From Blakeslea trispora (taxonomy: Eukaryota > Mucoromycota > Mucoromycetes > Mucorales > Choanephoraceae), in the NCBI GenBank assembly GCA_025331445.1, contig JAIWNE010000097.1, positions 61,506 to 125,505 on the forward strand: a stretch of DNA of 64,000 nucleotides. The letters run 5' to 3'. Each line of letters opens with the position of its first letter. The stretch's first letter is position 1. Below, piece after piece: positions 53,881 through 64,000 of this stretch. The notes beneath the pieces were generated by a model, which saw only the letters and a list, made by a program, of their open reading frames with translations, was not told the origin of the DNA and made no database searches. Position numbers and translations under genes: made by a program.

Positions 53881-56800
53881 CAAGTGAGGTAAAACAATCT
53901 GTGTAAGAAAATAGGGAGTATGTATGCAAATTTATTTAAAAGGTGAAGAAATGAAAGGAAGGCAATTTCTTCAGGTAAACTCAGATATATTACGAAAAAA
54001 TGATGACAGGCTAAAAGAGAAGAAAAAGAAGCATAAGCCATTAAAGTTAAAAAGCCAAAGGTTAAGGAGCCAATTTTTATTTTTTGTGTAATCATAAGAA
54101 GGTGTGGAAAGCTAAAGAAGAGTAAAAAGAAGCAAGAAAATCAAACAATAAGGATAAAGGAAGATATGAGTGTTCTTTTTTTTAATTTCTAATATAGTAG
54201 TACAAAAGAGTTACGATCTTGGCTGAATGTCGATCTTAAGATCACTAATCACCATCACTGAAGCAACATGAGCAAATGGAGAAGGACCCGTTAATGCTGT
54301 AAGTGTTAATAAGGCAAACAATATTCAGTAAAATGAATAACAGGGATTCTAAGAGCTAAATAAATAAAAAAACTGCTATCATATCTATATAAGGTGAGAT
54401 TGTATAGGGTGGACTAATTAAAGTTGCCATTCATGGGTACAACTTAAGCATAGACAAGATGGAGAAGTCAGATGTAGGTGTGAGAGCAGGAGTGATAGCC
54501 TTAAGAAAAGTTTGAAAAGAATAAAAGGAATATTTGCAAACTGAAAACTAGTCAAAAGAAAAAAGAAAATCAAAAGAGAGGGATAACTACATTTCCTACC
54601 AAATCGCTATTGTATCTTCTGTTAATTGTGATATATTCACTATTAATAACAATAAAAAGTCAATCAGACCAAAAGAAAGATGTTTTATTCAGATATATGT
54701 TTTCTGTCTCTACTTATACTATGGGAAATACTGGTATGATAACTGAGTAACTTGAGCACAATGTATACATTGCCTGTAACCTGGATACATTGTATCCAGT
54801 GTTTGTACCGTTTGAACGCAACAGCCTGAGAATTCCATATATAGAAATAGACTGGTCACAATAAGCCTAATCTGATCTTTACTTTATTTTATTGCTCTGA
54901 AAGAGGCCGTTGTATGCAATATTAATGACTCTCACCAAAAAAGGTTGAGATGCTTTATTATCTCTTTTAAGAACTGTTAGTTTTTATCATTGAATTCCGA
55001 ACTTGAGACTAGGCAAATCAACTGTGTAGATAAACAACTTCAAATGCTGTGAAATTGATATTGGACTTAATAGTGATATTGAATGCCCAGTTGAGAAGAC
55101 ATAAAAAAAACAGAAGGATCAATTGTAAACTCTATATGAGTAATTCATTCCCTTTCTTTTATCAAGACAATTGGTTGTTGTACATGTTTATTGAAATGAG
55201 TATATTATCAACAATCATCAACATTTTCGGTCAGTGCTAGCAACAATTCAAGAATCGCTTTTTAGTTAATCCATCATAATACGTTTTTATTTCCCTAATG
55301 CTAAAAAAAAATGGTCTAACTAGCTATACTGTTATCCACCTCATAGATGCTTACCTCTCAAAAATCATGAAACTCTCTAAAGAACCTTTAATCATCCAAA
55401 GTGCTGCTGATATGTAACTTGAATTGATTCTTTCAGCGACAAAGATGTTGGCAATGATACCATCTCCCTTTGACTAAGCTTTTAACTTTACTGGTAGCTT
55501 TACCTCTTAATTCCATTTTGTCATTGATAGGATTGATCTCTAGTTAATCAGATGTAAATTCGGCTAGATGTTGTTACTTTGAGAGTAAAAGTATCGTTTT
55601 CAATGAGTTAAAATAACAAAAGACTATTATCACAAGCTAAAGATGCAATCCGGATGTTTTGGTTGATTCAATTAGAGATGATAATGTCTCCATACTATCT
55701 TCAAAAGTTTATATGTGTGTCAGGTAATCAATTGTAGAAATGGAACAATACCTTACTCTACTTCAAAGATCCATTGGGCTTTATTATAAAATAATCATCT
55801 AACAGTGTGACTAATACATTATCTATTTTCATAAAATGTTAGATTATAAAGCCATATGTAATGCCATCGAGTTGCTTACCTTTGCTTTATATTAAGCGCG
55901 ATTAAAAGAATTTTCATGTTAGTGTAATCATCTCCATCACTGATAATTTGGAAGAGAATGTAATTATTGATCTTTTTCATATGATTTAGTTATGGCGTGT
56001 TTATAAAAAACTGCAATTGTCTGCTTTGTGATGGTAAGATGAATGGCTGTATGATAAAGACTTAAGCTGACCGAATTGATTGTGAACAAACCTAAAAGAT
56101 GAACTTCTTTCTAGACAGATGAAAGAACGAATAAGTTGACGATCATGTTGAATGACTGGAATAAATCACCTTAAGCTAAAAAGAAAATACCGTCGAGATT
56201 CAGGAAAAAAAGGTGGAGTAATCAATAGAGTGTAGCTAAAAAAAAAGTAATAGAAAATAAAGTAGAGGAAAGGAAAGGAAAGATAAAAAGAGAGAGAGCG
56301 ATGTCATCCCCTTAAATAATAGGGAATCTGGGGGGGGGTCAATTCACTTTTAAAGTATGTAAGCTATCTTAATATAAGTAAAGAGAGATAAGATCTGTCA
56401 CCATCTTAGAGATTGGCAAATCAAATTTTTGAATTTCTAATAAGTAAAAAAAAGGTGAATGTTGACGATTTGGTTTACATCCTCTCTTTGCATTATATAC
56501 TTTAATCAAGAAGAAAATAGTTTCTATGACATTGCTGAATTTAGTTAGCTATCTAAAAGAATGAGATACATTCCAAAAGTTATTTACAGTAGAAGAATAG
56601 AAGAAAAAAAGACATAATCATTAGGTTTCAACAAAGATTTACTTTCATGATGGATCAATTTCATATGCTCTGATATGCATATACATACTAAGAACTCACA
56701 GGATTAATATTTGCTTGTAGAAAGTATATATCTGAAAAAAAAAAAGAAACCGCTCATAAGCAGAAAAGAAACAGATTCATATATCTCATTGACAAAAATA

Positions 56801-59060
56801 GTTGAATCAAATCGATATACGGCTAATATTTGAGATATCCATACACATCAACGTGATGAACAAACACAGTATAAGAGAGCGGCCATTTTTTGTCACAAAA
56901 AGCCCCCTTGTTTACCTATACCTTGCAGCTATACATATAGTATTGTATCTTGCAATTGCATTAATCCCATTTATTTTATAACCTGTTGCAAAAGCATCGT
57001 TACATGTCAGTTTTAAGTGTCATTTGCAGTCCAGAAAGCAAGTAATTGTTGTTTGTTGTTGTCCGATATTCAATACATACTGATAGTCTCTCTGAAATAA
57101 GAAAGGTATGAAATGACACTGATATCCAATCTAATGATGATACATGTTGATGTTAATAAAATTCAAAGCTGAAGCTCATTTACTGCTAAAAAGGTCTGGT
57201 ATACTCTTTATTAAAATAAGAGTAATTGGAACAAGTGATATCTATAGCAACCCGTTACAAAGAGGATAATTTAACTGATGTATACGATATAACAACAAAG
57301 TGAAAGGAACTTTTCCTAACACAATTAAATAAGTGGAAAGGATAACTATCTTGAAGGATAAAGCTTTCAGCGACAGTATCACTTTCGACGTGTGAAGATG
57401 TCAACTTACCGTGATTAGCAAATTACTTAGACCATATTATACCAATTTGATCTAAACCAACCGTCCATAAGAAATCCAAATGAGATGCATCAGGTCTATT
57501 AAGGTACATGATGAATGGTTTTCAAGTGAATAATATGCGATTTATGATTTACAAATTTCTTACATTTATATAGTATAGTTCATTAATAAATTATCATGAT
57601 AAATACTGTAAATTTATGTAACGCCTTTCAATTGACTAGATATCTGATAATCATTCTCATTTGTTGTTGATTTGCTTGATTTACCAGTTGATGAATGATC
57701 TGATTTTGTTTATAACTATTAGCAACTGATTCTATGACTTTACTTTTTCTATTAGTTGTTATAATCACACTGGTTAGATATCCAAAATGTTATGTTACGT
57801 CTTATATTTTACCTCTACCTAGTAGATCATCTAATCAGAAAATCTTTCGTGATCTTTGTTTTGCGTTGGGAAATGCTCTATAAAAAACAAATTCTTTTAG
57901 TCATTTTAGAGAAAAAACGCACCAAACTCTGTAGACTGAATAGGCGAAAAAGAAGTGAGGTGAAAAGATGATTTTAGCATGTCAAAGGGTACTAAAGCTC
58001 TGATGCAGACTTCAAGTACAATCTAAACTTTATAAAAAGCATAGCTATAGGTAAAATAGATGACTCCTATGAGTGCTTGTTAGCTTTCTTACTACTCATC
58101 TGTAATGCATGTCGACACCTCAGACTTACATGAGCATGTTAGATGGAAGGCCATCTTGGAAAAGGTTGAAGAAAAAAGAGAAAATAAATAAAAAGCGTGT
58201 ACGGCTACCCTAGGGAGCGGTTATTTAAATGATAAAAGTCGAAAACTTAAATGTGATTGGCTAATTCCCTAAAGAAATCAATAGAAAAGGTAAGCCATTA
58301 AATTAAAGAGATAAACATTAAATGATAAACTATTATACTTTAGGTGGTATTTAATAGAACTAAGAGTTAAACGATATAAGATTGGTCGAAAAATAACATT
58401 AATCAATAGGTAGAGTTGTTTTATCGTGTTATTATGGAAGATTAGATATTTCATTCATTAGATCATGATTTACATTTAAAGAAGAAGTTTTAAATCATAG
58501 TTCAACATGTCGCCAAATAGATATTTTGTGCCAACCACCCTACCCATTATTTATTAAAGTTAAAAGAAAATCAAGAAGAAAAAAGATAAAAAAAAGATAT
58601 AGAAAAAGAAGATTAATTTATCTGTTAAGTCAAGATGAGTTAAACAAGATTAAGAGAGGGTTTTATTCAGTGTAGAATGAGATTGTCAATATAAATTGAG
58701 CTTGGTGACACAAAGTAGGATTGTGTCTTGAATACATGTCTTGATTTAATGATGCATCTAGCTTACGATACATCATCACCCTGGACCACCTTAAAAACTG
58801 TTTAGTTAAGATTTGAATAACATTTAGATGGACCTTGATTGAGTGTTGGATTCTTGAAGTCAGATAAATCGCTCTTGAATAATGTGTGAATGCTTATGCG
58901 AATTAGATAGTTGTTAAATTGTATGCTTTGTTCTTTGCATGTATGTACGTTGGAATTGCCCATTAAAAAAAACCATTTCATCAAAAACCTTTCGTGAGGA
59001 AAACAGATGAAGCTGGGTAAAAAAGGTTCTCCGTACTGATTGCGCTTAATTCACAGATGT
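53881..59060. other. Gene-poor AT-rich DNA
   Basis: More than 5 kb without a convincing coding frame, splice structure, tRNA or rRNA. It has scattered purine tracts and a run of about nine G near 56329. The last few hundred bases may include the 3' LTR of the second Ty3/gypsy element (candidate 58628-58779, see findings). The region looks like degraded repeat DNA. Confidence 0.55.
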
Positions 59061-61826
59061 CTAGTTTGATCTGGATTTCTTGTTGACGTCCGATTCCTTG
59101 AAAGGAGTCTTGCGCTTGCGTGATCCTTTAATTCTTTTAACTTTACCCGACTTGGTAGGCATGTTAGCGTTACGTCGTTTCCAGTATTCTTTGATAGTTT
59201 CTGGACTGTTGAAATCTTCAGGCTTTTGCCATGTTTGCTCGTCCGGATATCCTACCCAAGTAGTTAAATACTCGATACCATTTGGTTCTACTTCCCTGTG
59301 ATTGATCACGGCTTGAACTTCATAAATGTCTTTGTTTTCATCAGACTTGTTCGTTTCATTCGCGATTAATTTAATTTGCGAAGTAGGGATGTTTCTGGAT
59401 AGAATGGAGCCTGTGCGATCGGTCAAGATGTAGCTTCCATTGGTTGTATAACCATGTACATAAAACGGACCTTCATACTTGGCATCTGTTTTTCGACGCT
59501 TGTTTTTTATGTTTTTGATCATAACTTTAGCACCTATGGGAAATGGATCTTTAAGTATCCGATGCTTTCTTTCAAAGTGCTCATTATCTTTTTCTTGAGT
59601 CTTAATGATCTGATTCCTATTTTCAGGAATGGTATAGTTATTGAATCTTTCGATTTCTTTCTTTAACTTATCTGTGTCTATCATATCGTCAGAGATATTC
59701 ATTTTTGATAGAGCTTTTGTATAATCTTTGAGATCATTTGCTTGGCGATTGAACATCACTTGGAATGGAGTATGATTGTGTAGTCTTGATATATGTTGGT
59801 TCATCAGATACATGGTACCTTCGACATACAAATCCCATGATTCTTCATATCCACCCAGCATTTTGAGGATGATAGATTTAGCAGTCTTTACATGAGTTTC
59901 CAAGTTGCCAGCTGGAGTGTAAGGTAATGAGAGAGCAGATTCAATGCCCATATGTTGACGTAGACTTTTGATCAATTCGTTATAGAATTCTAGTCCTCTG
60001 TCATGTTGAAGTACTTTAGGATATCCCATAATGAAAAATATCTGTATCAACTCCTTGGCAACATCTAGGGCTGTTTTGGATTTGATTGCTCTGAGAATCA
60101 CAAACCTACTAAAGATGTCAACGCACACTAATAGGTAGTTATTACCTCTAGGAGTTGTAACATCGAATGTGCCTAGATCAATAGCGACTTTGTCCCACGT
60201 ATTGTTGGGCGCATCATTCTTTGGAGGGTGGAAAACATGTTTTGCTAGATTGAATCGAGCGCACTTTGTACAATTCTTGATGTATTTTGTTACATCTTCG
60301 CGCAAGTGTTTCCAGTTCATGCCATGTTCTTGTTTTATCATTCGTTCGACACTGTTGATTCCATAATGTCCAGCAAGATGACATTGCGAAATGATATTTT
60401 GTTTTTCCTCTTCATTTTGAGGTTGCGTGTATTTGTCTATACGACTAGCAGCAATGATTTGGTCAGTAACGTTATTCAATTTTGTCATTTTCATTTGTGA
60501 GGTCATTTTATCTATTGTGTTACTGTTTTCAGAATTTGTTTCTGAGGTTACGTGAGGCGAATTGTCACGGTTTTCTTTTGCTGTTTTGGAGGCTGCTTTC
60601 GTCTCAACTTGCGTATCAATTACTTGCTCACCCCTCTCCAGCGTTTGATCAGCATCGTCTGGATAAAGCAAACGCGACAAGTGATCAGCCAAGATGTTGC
60701 GTACTCCGGCACAGAAGGTGATGTCAAAGTCAAACTCGTAGATCATCTCGTAGTAATTTTCAATGATTCGATTGATTTTTGGTTGAGAGTGCAGATACAG
60801 TATACCTTTGTTATCGGTATAGTAATGAAAGCGTTGACCAGACAACCACTGTTTCCACTTGGTAGTGCAATAGAGAAACGCTAGGATCTCACGTCGAGAG
60901 GATCCATAGTTGCGCTCTGCTTTTGATAAAGTGCGTGCAACAAAGCCGATATAACGAATATGGTTATCGATTACCTGATACAAACAACCACCAATACCAT
61001 AGGCACTAGCATCAGTCACGAGATGCAAAGGATATTTGAGGTTAGGACAACTGAGTACAGGAGTATCAGCGAGTACGAGCTGCAATGTACGCATAGCTTT
61101 GGAATGCTCTGCAGTCCAGACTTCCTTGATATTGGGATGATTTTTGAGTTTGTTCAGAGGAGCCATCAAGGTGGAAATGCGAGGTACATGCTCACAAAAG
61201 TAATTGATCACACCAAGACGATGACCTAACTCTTTCGAGTTTTGGACCGTTTCAGGCCAAGATAATACGTTGGTAACCTTGCGCATATCCAGAGTAAGTG
61301 CATCATGAGAAAGTCGAAATCCTAGAACAAAGATTGATTTCTGCATGAGATTGAGTTTTTCATGATTGATGCGAAGATTGGATCGAGTGAGTCGAAATAA
61401 GACTGTTTGTAGACAACGAACATGGTTGTCGATACTATCATCGGTAGCAACGTAGATGTCGTCAATGTAATGAACACAATAATCCAAGTCAGCAAAGAGA
61501 CTGGTGATGCTTCGTTGTGCCACTGAGGATACGTTGAGCAATCCAAATGGAGCTCGTTTGAATTGATATTGCAGGCCGCTAGGAGCCGTGAATGAAGTAA
61601 CAGGTCTATCACATCGACGGATGCGAAAACTGTGAAAGCATGCACTAAGATCGATGGTAGTGAAGAGCGAGAATTTGCTCAATTTACGATGCAAAGTGCT
61701 GATCAAAGGTAATGGAAATTTATCCATTTGTGCGGGATCAAGGCTTTGACTAACAAGACGACAATCAAGTACAGTACGTACCTTTTTTGGATCTAATTCA
61801 CCTGTTACAGGGGATCGCTTTAACAC
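59061..61826 (-). pseudogene. pol (RT-RNase H-integrase-chromodomain) of the second Ty3/gypsy element
   Basis: This frame is open for 921 codons. The same frame continues upstream to about 61985 (SAYRRQYAIKECHLEAVEKQ, ISGNVIERAPP), so no start codon is claimed. RT blocks are TVLDCRLVSQSLDP, FTTIDLSACFHSFRI, APFGLLNVSSVAQRS and catalytic YIDD in place of the usual YLDD/YVDD. RNase H has LVTDASAYGIGGCLYQ. Integrase has an HHCC finger (HLAGHYGINSVERM ... CTKCARF) and D-D-E residues within KVAIDLG, LQHDRGLEF and NLETHVKTAK. After a GPF-like segment (KYEGPFYVHGY) comes a chromodomain (YEVQAVINHREV ... YLTTWVGYPDEQTWQKPEDF) and a basic tail. Confidence 0.88.
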
Positions 61827-61918
61827 AGTGGGTAAACTGGAATTGAAAGGATTGTTTGGAGGTGCGCGTTCAATGACATTGCCCGAAATCCATTCTTGTA
61901 CTTGTTTTTCAACAGCTT

Positions 61919-62727
61919 CTAAATGACATTCTTTGATTGCATATTGTCTACGATAAGCTGATGTAATACCTTTTTCAGAGGAAGGCGTATTTCACTTCCT
62001 GGTATGTTACAGTAGTTTGCAACAGGGATATTTCTGTTGGCTTGTATAAATGGTTCGATTTGATCCATCATTTGCTTACGCTCGGTCTGTGTACCAAAAG
62101 GATCATTGTTAGGTGTAGATGAGTTTGGATCAATAGGAGGTAGGACAGGACCAACCTTGTTTTCCCAATCCATGGCGATATTAGAGATTTCAATACCCAA
62201 AAGTATATCAAATCCATGCCAATGCACACATGTATGTCATTAAACAGATTAAATACTTCAAACCGTGAATGAATTGTTTTGGAATTGTATGTGACCTCTA
62301 ATTTGTCTGACGTATGTCCTAAACGTTTAACCGTGTTGCTATTGATAAGTTTAGTATTTCCTCTGCTTTTATTTATTTCTAAATTCAAGTGTTTTGCCAG
62401 AGAAGGAGAGATAGAAGAAAAAGAGCAGCCTGAATCTAGCAATGCCCAAGTTTTCACATTCTCTATTGACAACGGAAGATATATAAACTTATCAGCTAAC
62501 AGGTCTTTTGGCGATTGTGCCAAAGTAGTCATCTGTGGTGACAGTGTACTTACAGTCAGCTTTGCCTTTGCCCTTGGGGTCAAAGTCAGCGGCAGCGAAT
62601 TGAAGATTGTGTCTTCATTATCAGAGGAGCCTTCATCCATGAAGACATCCCCTTCATCATCCGATTGAGTAGGTCTTGGCACAGGGTCTTTGTTGTTGGA
62701 GGTCTTGGAGGGTTTACCTTTACTCAT
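61919..62727 (-). pseudogene. Protease region of the second Ty3/gypsy element (frameshifted)
   Basis: The upstream part (62727 to about 62220) is open and carries an acidic linker (DDEGDVFMDEGSSDNED) and an aspartic-protease motif, WALLDSGCSFSSISPSLAKHL. The flap and C-terminal part (GFDILLGIEISNIAMDWENK) continue in another frame down to 61919, and a further shift near 61970 leads into RT. The active-site Asp-Ser-Gly is kept, but the frame breaks imply no intact product. Confidence 0.75.
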
Positions 62728-64000
62728 GCCTTTGCAGACATGACCATGCTTCCATGGGCCTTTGCAGGTGGAAACATGTACGTTTCTTACCTTTAGATTT
62801 GAACTGCTGGAAATGCAGCTTTCGTTCAGCTCTCTTTTGTTTTGCTCGCAATCCGCGGTATCATGCTCGTGAGAGTTATGATAGCTGCAATAAGACTAGG
62901 CTTATGGCGAGAGGAAGAGGCTTCAGAGCGGAATTTGCTCGGATGAGAGGAAGAGTAAGGTGTGGAAGGCTGAGCCTTTTTGGAGTGCACTATTTTATGA
63001 GAAGTAGGCAACTTCTTTTTGACGTCAAGGTCGTTGAGGGATATCATACGCATCCAGCAACGCTTGGATGGTATAGTCCAATGACTGAGCATTAGGATCT
63101 TTGGTGATCTTATAGTTCTCAATACCTCTATGTGATATTCTCGAGGAACTGGTTGCATGATACATGCTTCAACATACTTTCTTCAGTGATCATCACTTCT
63201 TGAGCAATTTCACGGAATCTTGCCACGTATTGTGACATTGTCTCGTATCTACGAAACTCAAGACGATAAAGTCTGTCCGTGGCTAATTGTCGCAATCTTT
63301 CAGGACTGGTCCCAAATTTGATTGCTATAGCATTTTTGATTGCACTCCAGGATGTGTTGGGATGAGACTGTGAGTAGTCTTTAACCCACTCGATAAGATT
63401 ATCGGGGGCCGAAACGAGAAGAAGTCTTTGCCAATTGGCCTCCACAGACAAAGAGTGGGAATTCAATACATTTTCAAATGCATTAAAACACTTTTTAGGT
63501 GTTTTGTAAGACTGACGACTGGTATCAGTGATGAAGCCAGTCCACTGAAAGTATGGGAATTAGAGGGAACTAAACTCATTGTTTGATGAACGACAGGGTT
63601 CACAGGAACATTGCTTCCAGTAGAGGGAGTCAATGCCGACATTGTAGATTCATTGTCCCCAAAAAGATCCTTAAAATCTTCAAGGGCTTGCAGATAACGT
63701 TGCTTAACGAAATCCTTTTCAGCTCTCAAGCGATCAATGTCTGAGCTTTTCTTAGCGTTAGCTAGAACGAAAGAAAGCTTTGTCAACTTCTTTTTAAATC
63801 AGAGATAGTCTCTCTGAAAGACTTCTCAGTTATCAGATCATCGTCACCGAGATCTTCAAACATTTCATCCTCGACAGACGGAGGGGAAGTTCTTCCTGCG
63901 ACATCGTGAGATGACAGGGCATTGCCAGTATATGTGTCAATATCCAGGACTCGCTGGGCTTTTCTTGTCCATAAGGATTACCACTGTTTCTGATGTTCGT
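62728..64000 (-). pseudogene. Gag region of the second Ty3/gypsy element (frameshifted, partial)
   Basis: Segments in alternating frames read as one gag. From the right edge there is an acidic N-terminal part (SVEDEMFEDLGDDDL), a frame change in an A run near 63790, and a helical segment (DIDRLRAEKDFVKQRYLQAL). A capsid-type domain follows (LIEWVKDYSQSHPNTSWSAI ... SQYVARFREIAQEV), then a zinc-knuckle-like CSYHNSHEHDTADC near 62840-62885. At least four frame changes are seen. The beginning lies beyond the window. Confidence 0.7.

Larger units (their letters stand above)
59061..64000 (-). mobile_element. Chromodomain-bearing Ty3/gypsy retrotransposon, decayed, cut by window edge
   Basis: The minus strand reads gag (right edge to about 62730), protease (about 62730-62100), then RT, RNase H, integrase and chromodomain to 59061. 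The reading frame changes at about 63790, 63465, 63150, 62880, 62220 and 61970, so gag and protease are broken while most of pol is open. The 5' LTR lies beyond 64000, so LTRs cannot be compared. It differs strongly from the 43-51 kb element in RT sequence and in having a chromodomain. Confidence 0.88.

Noticed and set aside
53838..54095. 85-codon minus-strand frame in the gene-poor region
   Set aside because: It starts inside the degenerate tandem repeat and is a hydrophobic translation of purine-rich DNA, with no family resemblance.
1..64000. CRISPR arrays, bacterial operons or biosynthetic clusters
   Set aside because: No regularly spaced identical short repeats, no prokaryotic gene organisation, and no polyketide or peptide synthetase genes are visible.

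Overview
This window looks like nuclear DNA of an early-diverging filamentous fungus, most likely Mucoromycota and probably Mucorales. That placement is inferred from gene content and style and was not searched. The genes are eukaryotic, with many short spliceosomal introns of about 45-180 nt (GT-AG, twice GC-AG). Intergenic DNA is AT-rich with long pyrimidine tracts, there are tRNA genes, and Ty3/gypsy retrotransposons sit at one end. No CRISPR array, rRNA or bacterial operon was seen.

Region 1 (1-3.7 kb) holds one tRNA-Leu(CAA) and no supportable protein gene. Region 2 (3.7-41.5 kb) is a dense housekeeping block, and most models below were rebuilt exon by exon with phases that close. In order it holds: mitochondrial uL10m, an Ecm33-like GPI wall protein, SAP18, WDR92, UTP11, a METTL23-like methyltransferase, a four-helix membrane protein of unknown function, a UapA-type purine permease, an O-fucosyltransferase-like Golgi enzyme, an XRCC4-like end-joining protein, SNF4 (AMPK gamma), PAS kinase, a TMEM70-like protein, a steroid 5-alpha-reductase-like protein, a multi-SANT protein, pantothenate synthetase, USP7/UBP15, a MARCH-type E3 ligase, an unrecognised protein with D-W motifs, JMJD4 and ribosomal protein eL22. 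Divergent pairs share promoters (SAP18/WDR92, SANT protein/PAN6, SNF4/PAS kinase). Several convergent pairs end within 12-45 bp of each other.

Region 3 (43.5-52.9 kb) is a nested retrotransposon. A 7.8-kb Ty3/gypsy element on the minus strand has two 386-bp LTRs that I see differing at only two positions. It ends 11 bp from the 5' end of a tRNA-Thr(AGU) gene. Its pol frame runs about 200 nt into the 3' LTR, so the protein's C terminus is LTR-encoded. Its RNase H region is split by an 878-bp TG...CA sequence flanked by a perfect 5-bp duplication (GACTG). A second copy of that sequence, 876 bp, lies beyond the tRNA with its own perfect duplication (ATAAT). These two are best read as solo LTRs of a second retroelement family.

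Region 4 (52.9-64 kb) is gene-free DNA containing a degenerate tandem pair of about 385 bp, then a second Ty3/gypsy element. That element has a C-terminal chromodomain, is broken by several frameshifts, and runs off the right edge. The strongest material for follow-up is the tRNA-proximal element with its LTR-encoded tail and the twice-inserted 877-bp LTR family. No clearly new multi-gene system was found.
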